Shown: positions 7,658 through 16,575, counted from the first letter of the stretch. The stretch: DNA of 41,038 nt from Sedimentisphaerales bacterium (GCA_016934255.1 JAFGTG010000047.1:1-41038); one strand, 5' to 3'. Numbers and translations: made by a program. The notes: generated from the letters alone by a model not told the origin.

Positions 7658-7731
7658 GGGCGATTAGCTCAGTCGGCTAGAGCGCCTGCTCGACACGCAG
7701 GAGGTCAGTGGTTCAAGTCCACTATCGCCCA
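7658..7731 (+). tRNA. tRNA-Val (anticodon GAC)
   Basis: The 74 bases fold into a full cloverleaf. The acceptor stem pairs GGGCGAT (7658-7664) with ATCGCCC (7724-7730). The D stem is GCTC/GAGC, and the anticodon stem CCTGC (7685-7689) pairs with GCAGG (7697-7701). The T stem AGTGG/CCACT holds the loop TTCAAGT. The discriminator is A7731 and CCA is not encoded. The anticodon at 7692-7694 is GAC, giving valine. Position 33, before the anticodon, reads C (7691) where almost all tRNAs have U, and position 32 is T, so the usual CT looks swapped to TC. It lies between the pilus operon and the polysaccharide locus. Confidence 0.93.
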
Positions 7732-7985
7732 TTACCATAAACTCCTGCATACACGGATATTACAACACCTTCCATCTACATCCCCCCCCAGTCTTTTCCC
7801 CCTTCCGATAACACGGAAATCCTCGATTTTTCACTAGCCTAATACCCTCCTATTCGCCTAAAAAGATGTCAAGGAAAACGCGTAGTGACTACCATTTTCA
7901 TAGACGTCAAAAGTCTATACATTGCCATAGAAATTGATTGTTCGTTTGAAAACGTAAGAGATTTTAAAACTAAGGAGAGACGCAA
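7732..7985. promoter_or_regulatory. Leader region of the polysaccharide locus with inverted repeat
   Basis: About 250 bases separate the tRNA from the first polysaccharide-locus gene. A perfect inverted repeat, ATAGAC (7900-7905) and GTCTAT (7913-7918) with a seven-base spacer, is a possible operator. I do not see a clear -35/-10 pair or a -24/-12 sigma-54 site. A C-run (about 7782-7790) and pyrimidine-rich stretch follow the tRNA. The strong Shine-Dalgarno AAGGAGA before ATG 7986 ends the region. The main promoter of the locus is likely here, inferred from position only. Confidence 0.4.
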
Positions 7986-9071
7986 ATGAATACAAAAAAG
8001 AAATGGTGCATTGTGTGTGTCGTTATGTCCTTTTCAGTCGTTGTGTCATCCCAAACGTCCTTATCGGCTTCACCGATTGAGATGGATCAGGCGATAATCA
8101 ATATTGCCGATCGACTCGAAACGGCACAAATGAAGAATGGGGAAAACACAGGAGCCTGGCTTGATAATATTGAATTCACCGGCTCCATTACGGTCGGGAT
8201 GGTCGATGCCTACCACCAGATCGGCGAAACCTCTTATTGGTCTTGTGCGGAATTAGCGGGACAGTATATCCTTTCAACGTCTGACGGCCATTTGTATTCC
8301 GATGAAGCCCTGGCCTTAACACGCTTAAGCGATTCCATGGACGACCCGCTCGACAATCCCTGGAGAACGGAGGTGAGCCGGTTTTACGCCGACATCAAGA
8401 ACAGTTCCATCGGTACACAAGCCTATATTGATTTTTATGACGGATTGGAACCCTCCGCGGTCGTGCTTTGCCTGGCAGAACACACTGTCGCGGCATTCAC
8501 TGTGGGGGCCGAGGATATTGAAATCTGGCGACAAGGTTTGATCGACACACTCTCTCAAATCAACGGCAATTGTTCTTTTCCCGTTTTGGCATTAGGTTCC
8601 GCAACGTGGGCGTTGGCCCAAACGGGCCCGCTGGACGAAACTCTCATTGATCCATTCGCAGACAAGACCTCTTACTGGAACACGAAAAAACTGGAAGATT
8701 TGCCCGATCTTCTCTTGAGTCATCAGGTGCCGGCCGACCAAGCCATGGCGGGCAGTTTCTATTGGCGCCTCGACCATAGCGACGGTGGATTAGGAGTCGC
8801 CGTCAGCGGCTATACCGAAGATACGATCTATGCCACACTGGGTCTTATCGCCGCGTATCAAACGGCTTTTGGTCCGAGAGCGGATGTGGAATCGGCCCTT
8901 AGTGCAGCCCGTACGGCATTGCTGGATGGCATATGCCCTCAAGGCTGGGTTCGTGAACACCTTTCTCAAGAGGGTAACGCTTGTTGTGTTTACGCGGGGG
9001 AAATGCTTCAGGTTCTCTGTGAACTGGGATCTCTGTCGGAGAACGAGTTCAATGTTGCCTCGTCGAGATGA
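7986..9071 (+). CDS. Secreted protein with probable alpha/alpha-toroid fold
   Basis: The 361-residue protein has a Sec signal peptide (about 1-29: KKK, then a hydrophobic core, with likely cleavage near SLSA-SP). The mature part is built of helical repeats with small and aromatic residues at regular spacing (ITVGMVDAYHQIGETSYW, the AELAGQYIL region, and the late DTIYATLGLIAAYQTAFG). This pattern is seen in alpha/alpha-toroid proteins such as polysaccharide lyases, cyclases and unsaturated glucuronyl hydrolases. I cannot assign a catalytic motif. As the first gene of a polysaccharide export locus it may modify or bind the polymer outside the cytoplasm. It has no C-terminal PEP-CTERM-type sorting tail. 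The AAGGAGA site about eight bases upstream fixes the start. Confidence 0.6.
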   Translation: MNTKKKWCIVCVVMSFSVVVSSQTSLSASPIEMDQAIINIADRLETAQMKNGENTGAWLDNIEFTGSITVGMVDAYHQIGETSYWSCAELAGQYILSTSDGHLYSDEALALTRLSDSMDDPLDNPWRTEVSRFYADIKNSSIGTQAYIDFYDGLEPSAVVLCLAEHTVAAFTVGAEDIEIWRQGLIDTLSQINGNCSFPVLALGSATWALAQTGPLDETLIDPFADKTSYWNTKKLEDLPDLLLSHQVPADQAMAGSFYWRLDHSDGGLGVAVSGYTEDTIYATLGLIAAYQTAFGPRADVESALSAARTALLDGICPQGWVREHLSQEGNACCVYAGEMLQVLCELGSLSENEFNVASSR

Positions 9072-9121
9072 TTGAAATCGTTGTATGCATTCGTAGTACG
9101 ACTAATTGTAAAGGAGTTGTT

Positions 9122-9476
9122 ATGGAAAAGAGACGGAAACGGTTTGACGCAAAATGTGAGATTCTATTGGGAGTCCTCATCCTGTTCGTTATCATAGGAT
9201 TGAGCGCGGCGACATACGCGGACTCGGTTGATCAACCGAAGAATGGTCCGAGCTTTCTCGATCCCTTTGAGCTCAGAAGCGTTTCGTATGTGGCTCATGC
9301 AAATCCACGAGGAGATATCGCCGGCGAATTATTCTTAGATGATTACAACAGAAAGAGCACGACAGGGTATATTTGGATACCCCGCAGGCCCGTCTGTCGT
9401 AGTTCGATCCGGCCGGAATGGACGCCTTAGACCAAAACCGTTGGTAACAACGGATGTGGAACCGACGACAGTGTAA
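9122..9476 (+). pseudogene. Small exported protein, apparently frameshifted
   Basis: ATG 9122 follows the Shine-Dalgarno AAGGAG and opens a frame with a charged N-terminus and a signal-type hydrophobic segment (ILLGVLILFVIIGLSAATYA, about residues 14-33). It continues as plausible mature protein to about codon 77 (GELFLDDYNRK). In the original frame it then becomes Arg/Pro/Ser/Trp-rich and stops at 9430. The +1 frame from about 9345 reads instead GYPAGPSVVVRSGRNGRL, then PLVTTDVEPTTV, and stops at TAA 9474-9476, which looks more like genuine coding. A one-base insertion between about 9339 and 9384, or a sequencing error there, is the simplest explanation. I do not recognise the family. An upstream in-frame ATG at 9068 is less likely, having no ribosome site. 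Confidence 0.5.
9438..9453. repeat. Small perfect hairpin CCGTTG-GTAA-CAACGG
   Basis: Six-base arms with a GTAA tetraloop lie near the end of the frameshifted small gene. No T-tract follows. It is partly within the shifted reading frame, so it may be coincidental. The remaining bases up to 9679 show no gene I can support. Confidence 0.3.
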
Positions 9477-9679
9477 CGTATTATTCTGTATAACATTAGG
9501 TTCCATTTGATAGAGAGAAATAAGCAATCATGTGGATGAAACGTGGGGGGTATGCGCGCCAAGAAAGCAGGGGTTGTTTTTTAAAACCAAAGATAAAACG
9601 ACACGTGTGATTGGCATTGACGTTTAAACAAGATTGGAACCGTGCCTGGTCGAGCGAGTCGTTTAGAGGACATTGCAAG

Positions 9680-11080
9680 ATGAAGCTGATAAAGTCCGGT
9701 CGATCTGTTATCTGTATTTCAGATTCTCGAATGACCCTCTGTCATATTTCGATTTTGTGTCTGTTCTTCTTTTTGATGGGCTGTGGTGATGAGGTCCATT
9801 TACCTTCTTCAAACGAATTGGCGGAATTCAATCATGCCGGCCCTATCCATCCTTCATTAGAAACCGAAAGCCTAGCCGAGGCGGAATTAGCCACCGGACC
9901 TTATCATGTTGTGCCGGGCGATGTCCTGGAGCTTACCATGCCGGCGATCATTCGGTTTGTTACAGCGGATGAAGCTCAGGGCATTGAGACGGCAAAGCCG
10001 TACCTGTGCCGGATTAATGAAGGCGGGAGGATCGTTTTACCAACGGTCGGCGATATCAACATCGAAGGAAAAACTCTGTCCGAGATTGAATCCATTGTTA
10101 TTGATAGCTATTATCCAAAATATGTCGTCAGCCGGCCTTCCGTATTTACCCGTGTCATCGAGTATCGAACGGCCAGAGTCTCTATTTCCGGAGCGGTTAA
10201 AAATCCCGGCATCTACTCGCTACGAAGCGACCAAATGTCCCTGGTGGCTCTTCTTATGGAAGCGGGAGGTATCATTGACGAAGGAGCGGCCGTCATCCAA
10301 ATAGTCCATCACAATCCCGCTGTTCCTAACCAAACCCCCAAAGCCTTTCTGAATGCACAAAAGAGAACATACAGATACGCAGCCGACGTGAGTCATCAAC
10401 TCGATGATAAACAATATGCACATAGTTACACGATAGACCGGGAAATAAATCAAAGACCAATGATCAGAACCGCTCACAATCGAAATAAGGCGACTTTTAC
10501 GAGTGATTTCAGCATAGACACGCAGGTGGACGAAGATTTCGACAAGAAAGCCGTTGAAATACTCAACCGGGATAGAAATCCAAGAAGCGGGCGAATCACA
10601 GGATCATACCCCTCCGACGAACAGGACGCCGTTGTACTGCCGATCAAAGGATTGAATATCCCCTTTACAGATGTTGTATTGCAGGATGGTGATCGCGTGA
10701 TTGTCGAGCGGCTGCAACCTCCGTTGTTCTCCGTGGTCGGACTCGTCAATAAGCCCGGGAATTTCCCCTACCCTCCCGATGCTCAATATAACCTTTTACA
10801 GGCGTTAGCCTTTGCCGGCGGCTTGGACCGCTCGACCGAACCACGTTACGCCACAATCTATCGGCTTAAGCCGGACAATACCATCGTCAGCGCGGTTTTT
10901 GAAGTGGTCCATATTAAAAATGGCTCGCAGCTTACGGAAGCGTTGAACACTCGAGTCAAAGCGGGTGACATTATTGCGGTCGAGCACACACCCAGGACGC
11001 GCACGAAATTATTCCTGGATACCGTATTCAGAATCAATATAGGGACCTACTGGCACATGAACGATGCCTGGGATCATTAG
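9680..11080 (+). CDS. Wza-like polysaccharide export lipoprotein (SLBB domains)
   Basis: The protein has about 466 residues from ATG 9680, which has AGAGGA (9665-9670) nine bases upstream. An open frame with a TTG extends 23 codons further but lacks a ribosome site. The signal sequence ends in a lipobox (FFLMG|C, then GDEV), so it is a predicted lipoprotein. A Poly_export domain follows ('YHVVPGDVLEL' near 75, 'GRIVLPTVGDINIEGKT' near 115-131). SLBB domains come next: 'RVSISGAVKNPGIYSL' in the first, and 'FSVVGLVNKPGNFPYP' with the ALAFAGGLD segment in the second. Wza-type octamers form the outer-membrane or periplasmic channel for Wzy-dependent polymers. An insert of about 100 residues lies between the SLBB domains. 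The next gene encodes the matching Wzc-like partner. Confidence 0.85.
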   Translation: MKLIKSGRSVICISDSRMTLCHISILCLFFFLMGCGDEVHLPSSNELAEFNHAGPIHPSLETESLAEAELATGPYHVVPGDVLELTMPAIIRFVTADEAQGIETAKPYLCRINEGGRIVLPTVGDINIEGKTLSEIESIVIDSYYPKYVVSRPSVFTRVIEYRTARVSISGAVKNPGIYSLRSDQMSLVALLMEAGGIIDEGAAVIQIVHHNPAVPNQTPKAFLNAQKRTYRYAADVSHQLDDKQYAHSYTIDREINQRPMIRTAHNRNKATFTSDFSIDTQVDEDFDKKAVEILNRDRNPRSGRITGSYPSDEQDAVVLPIKGLNIPFTDVVLQDGDRVIVERLQPPLFSVVGLVNKPGNFPYPPDAQYNLLQALAFAGGLDRSTEPRYATIYRLKPDNTIVSAVFEVVHIKNGSQLTEALNTRVKAGDIIAVEHTPRTRTKLFLDTVFRINIGTYWHMNDAWDH

Positions 11081-11089
11081 ATTTTTAAA

Positions 11090-13375
11090 ATGCAAAACAG
11101 TATAGATCGAATCGGAGATAAAGATCCGCGTATGATTAAACAAGCCGTTAGCACTCGAACAAAGATACACGACAACGGTCAAAAACGATTGCCCCAGGCC
11201 GTTGGCCTCGCGCCGATGAATCTCCTTTCAATCCTATGGCGCAACCGATGGATCATATCCGTGACGATGGTCGTCTCTCTGTCGATCGGCTTTGTTTATA
11301 TCACCAAAGCCGCCCCCACCTACACCAGCCTATCCAGAGTCTATGTCGAACAAAGCGGCCCCAAAATTCTTTCCGAAGCGGAAGGAGTCATGACGCAGTC
11401 GAAGAATTACCTTTATACTCAGGCGGAATTACTCAAATCGACCCCTATCCTCTCGGCGGCGATCGAAGGCATCGATACGAAACGATTGATGATTTTCGAG
11501 AAGATCAATAACCCCGTGATCTACCTCAGGGAGAAAGCGCTCGATGTGACCGTTGGGAAAAAAGACGACATTATTACGATCTCCTGTGACGCTCCGAATC
11601 CGGTCGAAGCGGCGCAACTGGTGAATGACGTCGTTGACGCCTACCTAACATATCATGAAAACCATAAAAGAAAAACCGCGGCGGAAGTCCTCAAAATATT
11701 CCAGAAAGAAAAGCGGGAGAGGGAACAAGAGCTTGCGGAGACGCTTAAATTAATGAAGGATTTTAAGAGCCAGAATGTCGCCCTGGCTTTCGAACATCGG
11801 AACAGCAATATTATTCTCGACACCCTCGATCGTTTGGCCGCCGAAATGACTCACGCTCAGTTCGAGACGATTGAGGCGGAATCCGCCTATGAAACCCTGA
11901 AGTCACTTTTGGAAGAGCCGGAGGGGATCGAACATTACATCGAGATGGAGATCGCAGAGGGAACGTATTTTTCGACGGCGAATGAAAGAATTGAGCTTAA
12001 AATTAAGCTCAAACAGCTTGAGGACGAACTGACCGATCTCACGTCGCGTGCGAAGCCGGACCATCCCTGGGTTCAAGCGTTACAGCAAAAGGTTGACCGG
12101 GTGAAAAAGGAGCTTGCGGACTGGGACAAAGGATTCCTGCGGATTCGACTGGCGATCGTTGAAAAAGAACACGAGCAAGCCAAAGAAAAAGAACAACAAA
12201 TCGCCCGTCTTTTTGAAGATCAGCGTGAACAGGCCATTCAACTTCAAAAACAACTCTCTGAATATGCCATATTACAATCTCGCTGGGACCAGACGAAAAA
12301 GCACTGTGATATTCTCGATAACCGAATAGAGGAAATTAATATTACCGAGGATGCCGGTTGTCTCAATATCAGCATTCTCGAGCCGGCGCGTCCTTCTGAA
12401 AAGCCTTCGGGCCCCCAAAAAGCCAAATATTTAACCGCAACAACGATCCTTGGTTTTATCCTTTCAATCGGCCTGGCATTGCTGAGGGAAGAGCTGGACC
12501 AGCGACTCCATTCAGTTGACGATATTACGGCCGTTCTCGACTTGCCCGTTTTGGGCACGATGCCCTCCTTATCGCAAAAACACAATTCCGCTTCGCTGGG
12601 TCAAAAGGTTCACCTGGATCCGATGTCCTCCTGGTCGGAAGCGTGTCGAACGATACGCACGGCGGTCTTTTTCGGCGCTCCCAAAACCAGGGCCAAGACC
12701 ATATTGGTAACCTCTCCCACACAGGCCGACGGCAAAAGTACGTTGGCCAGCAACCTGGCGATCGCCATGGCCCAGGCCGGACAAAAAACGCTCATCCTCG
12801 ATGCGGATTTTCGCAAGTCGATGCAACACAAGATTTTCGAAGTCAATCACCAGGACGTCGGATTGAGCACGATCCTTGCCGGGATTACACCCTCGGCCGA
12901 TGCGATTCAATCCACTCACATCGAAACCCTGAAAGTGCTGCCGTGCGGGCCGGACGTACCGAATCCATCGGAACTGCTCAATAGCGACGTATTTGCTCAA
13001 CTTTTAGAGATACTCTCGGATCGCTATGATCGGATCATCATCGATTCGCCCCCGGTGATGCCGATTGCGGATGCGTTGATTCTCGCCGCCATCTGCAATA
13101 TCACCCTTCTGGTCGTGAGAATGAACAAGTCCACTCGAAAGACCAGCCTCCATGCCCGAGACGGACTGCTCGGCATCGGGGCCAACGTTCTCGGAATCGT
13201 GATCAACGATGTTCCCAAAGAAGGCCACTATGGCTATTACGGCACCTACGGGCATTATCGGAATACTGAGGATTCGGATCGAGAGCGTCCACGCAAGAAA
13301 GTCATTAAAGAAAGAAAGCAACCGGCGGTGACCGTTTTAGACAGGGCGGCTCGTTTTGTCGGCTCGTTAGAATAA
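11090..13375 (+). CDS. Wzc-like copolymerase/BY-kinase fusion
   Basis: The 761-residue protein combines an N-terminal Wzz/GumC region with a cytoplasmic tyrosine autokinase. The Wzz region has a first membrane helix at about 54-74, a long periplasmic coiled coil at about 190-430 and a second membrane helix at about 447-465. The kinase has a Walker A-type loop SPTQADGKST (542-551, Lys549), Walker A' LILDADFRK (about 569-577) and Walker B 'RIIIDSPPV'. The tail has a Tyr cluster (Tyr714, 716, 717, 720, 723), the expected autophosphorylation site. Phosphorylation cycles of such kinases control chain length and export. A fusion of both halves is the proteobacterial style. The ATG at 11090 has no good ribosome site; 11132 or 11216 are possible alternatives. 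Confidence 0.9.
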   Translation: MQNSIDRIGDKDPRMIKQAVSTRTKIHDNGQKRLPQAVGLAPMNLLSILWRNRWIISVTMVVSLSIGFVYITKAAPTYTSLSRVYVEQSGPKILSEAEGVMTQSKNYLYTQAELLKSTPILSAAIEGIDTKRLMIFEKINNPVIYLREKALDVTVGKKDDIITISCDAPNPVEAAQLVNDVVDAYLTYHENHKRKTAAEVLKIFQKEKREREQELAETLKLMKDFKSQNVALAFEHRNSNIILDTLDRLAAEMTHAQFETIEAESAYETLKSLLEEPEGIEHYIEMEIAEGTYFSTANERIELKIKLKQLEDELTDLTSRAKPDHPWVQALQQKVDRVKKELADWDKGFLRIRLAIVEKEHEQAKEKEQQIARLFEDQREQAIQLQKQLSEYAILQSRWDQTKKHCDILDNRIEEINITEDAGCLNISILEPARPSEKPSGPQKAKYLTATTILGFILSIGLALLREELDQRLHSVDDITAVLDLPVLGTMPSLSQKHNSASLGQKVHLDPMSSWSEACRTIRTAVFFGAPKTRAKTILVTSPTQADGKSTLASNLAIAMAQAGQKTLILDADFRKSMQHKIFEVNHQDVGLSTILAGITPSADAIQSTHIETLKVLPCGPDVPNPSELLNSDVFAQLLEILSDRYDRIIIDSPPVMPIADALILAAICNITLLVVRMNKSTRKTSLHARDGLLGIGANVLGIVINDVPKEGHYGYYGTYGHYRNTEDSDRERPRKKVIKERKQPAVTVLDRAARFVGSLE

Positions 13376-13384
13376 GGATTTCAA

Positions 13385-15910
13385 ATGATCGCTCGTATCG
13401 AAGACAACATGTCGGATGTTTATGCGAGTCCGTTTGATAAAGCGATTGAATGGCTTTTGATAACGCTTTTAGCCTTTATGCCGTTCGTATTCGGCGCCGT
13501 GGAAGCGTGGAGCGAGCAGATCGTTATTACTCTCGCCGGCGCGATCAGTCTCTGCTTTCTTTTGAAGCTCATCTATGAAAAGCATACGCGTATCATTTGG
13601 ACCTGGGCGTACGTGCCGCTCGCATTGTTTATCGCCGTTGTCATTTTTCAACTCATCCCATGGCCCACCCGCATCATCGGCGCGTTGTCACCGAGCACGG
13701 TCCTTATGAAAAAGGAGCTATTGGGAGATGTCGTGAATTCGGAAGATCTGCTTCGCTCGATGACGCTGAGTTTCTATCCGTATGCAACGAAGCACGATCT
13801 CCGTTTGGTGCTCGCCGTTACGGCCGTTTTCTTTGTGATCGTCAATATCTACCGTCGCACCGAGCAAGTCAAACGGCTCCTTGTGGCCATTACTGTCATT
13901 GGCGCCTTGGTCGCCGTGCTGGCGTTAGGGCAGGATATTTTGGGTAATGGTAAAATTTACTGGCTGGTCTCACCGGGGCGAGGAAACGCCTACTCCGGCC
14001 CTTTTGTCAATCACAGCCACTACGCCCAGTTTATGAACTTGTCTCTCGGAGCGGCCCTCGGCCTGCTTTTCCTGAAAATCCAGGAGACGTTTGGAGGCCA
14101 ACGGATTGCAGCGCCGGTGGTCTTTCAACATCTCCTCACTCCACGAACGAAGCCCCTATGGCTGCTTGTGGGTATGATTATGCTTTGTGTGACGACGGTC
14201 TTTTTATCGTTGAGCCGGGGCGGCATGGTCAGCATGTTTGTTGCCGCGGGCATCACGACATTGGTCCTGAGTACGATGCGGTCCATCAAAGGCCGAGGCT
14301 GGATCATGGGCTTAATCGCCTTCGGGGCATTTATCTGCATTCTATACGTCGGTTTTGATGCCGTTTACGATCGTTTGGCGAGTCTCAGGGATTTGCAACA
14401 CGTCGAAGGGGGACGCTGGCAGATCGTGAAAGATATTTTCCTCGCCTGGACCCAATTCCCTGTTCTGGGAACGGGTCTGGGTACGCATGAAGTGGTTTAT
14501 CCCATGTTCGACCGCTCGATGTCGCCCTTGCTCGCCGCGTATGCAGAAAATGAATACGCACAGGTTGCGGAAGAAACCGGTCTTATCGGTTTATTCTTAC
14601 TTGTCGGATTTGGAATGTTCGTCTGGGTAAATTATGTTCGCAGCCTGAAAAACACACCTTATTCGATTCGCCCGGCTGTCTTTGGCCTTGGCTTCGGACT
14701 CCTCGCGATCATGCTGCATAGTCTCAGTGATTTCGGTCAGCACGTCCCAGCCAACGCCATGCTCTCTGCAACATTTTGCGCGCTTCTGCTGAGCCTGTCT
14801 CGTTTCCATTTAAACATTGATCCGGCGGTAAACATCGCAAGAGTCTCTCACGGATCAAAATCCTTGCGAATCCTTATGTTGGTTTGTATCTCCGGCTTTT
14901 GGACCTGGATGTTCTTCAACGCCAACAATGCCCGCCTGGCGGAGAATCGCTGGAAAGAAACGCTTTCTATCGAACATAAGCTCGCAGAAAAAGGGTGGCA
15001 AGCGGGCGATAACGAATATATCGCCTTGATTTCCAATGCCGCCGACGCGGCGGAATATCAACCGGAAAACGTTAAGTACAACCATTGGTTAAATGTCTAT
15101 CGCTGGGAATCTCTCCGTCGCATCCCGGACCGGAATGACGGGTCTGCCGCGTTCCCGGAAGAGGCGATGGTATTTATACGCCGTATCGTTGATGAGCTTC
15201 ATCACACGCGTCTGCTCTGTCCGACGTACGGGGCCACCTGTTGTGTCGTGGGGCAGATCGAATTCTTCACACTCAACGATCCCAACGGCGCCGACCGTAT
15301 TCGAAAAGGCTATCGACTGGCCCCCTGCGATCCCACCGCCTGTTTCGTCGCGGGGCGTCTCGATCTCGAAGAACAACGTATCGAGGCCTCTTTCGAGAAA
15401 TTCAGCCAGGCGGTACAACTCGACGGCCGGTTTTTCGAGCCTGCCGTTGACATGTATGTCAACTATACGGGCCATCCCGATTTGGCCGTCGCCCTGGCCG
15501 GAGACGATATCTATAGATTAAGTCGGTTGGCCAATGTTCTCGTCGATGTGAACGAACACAAAGATATTGTAAAGCAAACAAAAGAACGGGTATTTGAGCT
15601 TCTTCAGAAAAAGTGTACAGAGATCGACGCCCCCGCTTCGGCGTTCGCCTCTTTGGCGAGCCTCTGTCGGGAAGAAGATGACGAAGCGGCCATAGAGCAT
15701 TACCGTCGAGCGCTGGATATGGATTATAGCCAGATCCGCTGGCGATTCGCGTTAGCTCGACTTCTTGCAAAGACAGGCAAGATATCCGATGCGATCCATG
15801 AAGCGAGAATATGTCTGCGCCTGAGCCCGCAATTTAAAGAAGCGGAAAGGTTCATTGCAGACCTCTCAATCTTGCCGGTCGCAAAGGGTGAACAGAATCC
15901 GGCACCGTAA
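13385..15910 (+). CDS. O-antigen ligase/Wzy-type membrane protein with TPR tail
   Basis: The 841-residue protein has about a dozen membrane helices in its first 510 residues. It carries the Wzy_C/WaaL-family phrase 'GPFVNHSHYAQFMNLSLG' near residue 205 and a large extracytoplasmic loop around 'LGTGLGTHEVVYPMF' (about 358-372). The C-terminal 330 residues are soluble, with Cys and Glu/Ala helices and TPR-like repeats ('EEDDEAAIEHYRRALDMDYS' near 765 and a following copy). Family members either polymerise repeat units on the outer face of the inner membrane or ligate chains to an acceptor. TPR-tailed versions are common in large polysaccharide loci of Planctomycetota and related groups. AAGGAT seven bases before ATG 13385 supports the start. 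Confidence 0.85.
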   Translation: MIARIEDNMSDVYASPFDKAIEWLLITLLAFMPFVFGAVEAWSEQIVITLAGAISLCFLLKLIYEKHTRIIWTWAYVPLALFIAVVIFQLIPWPTRIIGALSPSTVLMKKELLGDVVNSEDLLRSMTLSFYPYATKHDLRLVLAVTAVFFVIVNIYRRTEQVKRLLVAITVIGALVAVLALGQDILGNGKIYWLVSPGRGNAYSGPFVNHSHYAQFMNLSLGAALGLLFLKIQETFGGQRIAAPVVFQHLLTPRTKPLWLLVGMIMLCVTTVFLSLSRGGMVSMFVAAGITTLVLSTMRSIKGRGWIMGLIAFGAFICILYVGFDAVYDRLASLRDLQHVEGGRWQIVKDIFLAWTQFPVLGTGLGTHEVVYPMFDRSMSPLLAAYAENEYAQVAEETGLIGLFLLVGFGMFVWVNYVRSLKNTPYSIRPAVFGLGFGLLAIMLHSLSDFGQHVPANAMLSATFCALLLSLSRFHLNIDPAVNIARVSHGSKSLRILMLVCISGFWTWMFFNANNARLAENRWKETLSIEHKLAEKGWQAGDNEYIALISNAADAAEYQPENVKYNHWLNVYRWESLRRIPDRNDGSAAFPEEAMVFIRRIVDELHHTRLLCPTYGATCCVVGQIEFFTLNDPNGADRIRKGYRLAPCDPTACFVAGRLDLEEQRIEASFEKFSQAVQLDGRFFEPAVDMYVNYTGHPDLAVALAGDDIYRLSRLANVLVDVNEHKDIVKQTKERVFELLQKKCTEIDAPASAFASLASLCREEDDEAAIEHYRRALDMDYSQIRWRFALARLLAKTGKISDAIHEARICLRLSPQFKEAERFIADLSILPVAKGEQNPAP

Positions 15911-15997
15911 ACGTGCCCAACATAGAGAACTGCGGTTTTTCAAAAGTCATTTTTAGGTCGTGCACTAAGGAGAACGAAGTGCGCGCGAACGAAGCCC

Positions 15998-16549
15998 ATG
16001 CTCAAATTATCGGATAATCCAACGATGTTACCCCCGGACATCGAATCGCTCACGGATCTCAAAGGGACCTGGTGGCTCGCTTACACGAAACCGCGATTCG
16101 AGAAGGCGTTCGCCTGGGATATGGTCCGTCGCGGAATCGGTTACTTTCTCCCGATGCGCGAGAAGAAAATCTTTTCTGGAGGACGCAAGCGACGCGTTAT
16201 GTTACCGCTATTCGCTTCGTATGTGTTTTTTTGTGGCGTGGATCACGATCGTTATACAGCGATGACCACGAATCGTTTGTGTTATACCGTGGAGGTGGCG
16301 GATCAAGGGCACCTCATAGAAGAACTCGTGAAAATCGAAAAAGCCCTATCAAGCAAAGCCGTCATCGATACGTATCCCCGCCTACCGATCGGGAGCCGTT
16401 GCAAGATTATCTCCGGGCCCATGATGAACACAGAGGGTGTCATCATCGAAAGGGATTGCACCAAGGCCCGAATGGTCATTGAGGTCACGATTCTCGGGCA
16501 AGGCGCCGTGGTGGAAATCGACGCGGATATGTTGGAACCCACGGGATAG
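15998..16549 (+). CDS. NusG-family transcription antiterminator (RfaH/UpxY-like)
   Basis: The 183-residue protein has an NGN domain (WWLAYTKPRFEKAFAWDM near 27-44; 'YFLPMREKKIFSGGRKRRV'; 'PLFASYVFF') and a C-terminal KOW-type domain ('LPIGSRCKIISGPMMNTEGV' near 129-148). Specialised NusG paralogs of this kind load onto RNA polymerase at particular operons and suppress termination, as RfaH does for capsule and LPS operons and UpxY for Bacteroides capsules. Position inside a very long polysaccharide locus fits that role. The start is uncertain: an AAGGAGA lies 25 bases before ATG 15998, and ATG 16025 is an alternative without a site. It may act on this operon, which runs unidirectionally for another 24 kb. 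Confidence 0.85.
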   Translation: MLKLSDNPTMLPPDIESLTDLKGTWWLAYTKPRFEKAFAWDMVRRGIGYFLPMREKKIFSGGRKRRVMLPLFASYVFFCGVDHDRYTAMTTNRLCYTVEVADQGHLIEELVKIEKALSSKAVIDTYPRLPIGSRCKIISGPMMNTEGVIIERDCTKARMVIEVTILGQGAVVEIDADMLEPTG

Positions 16550-16575
16550 GAGCCGGATTAAAAGGATAAGCTCGT

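Noticed and set aside
7655-7837. Short plus-strand open frame starting at the tRNA
   Set aside because: Its first half is the tRNA-Val itself, so it is not a protein gene.
7658-9071. tRNA as attachment site of an integrated island carrying the polysaccharide genes
   Set aside because: I see no integrase gene and no second copy of the tRNA 3' end in the window; the idea needs the downstream sequence.
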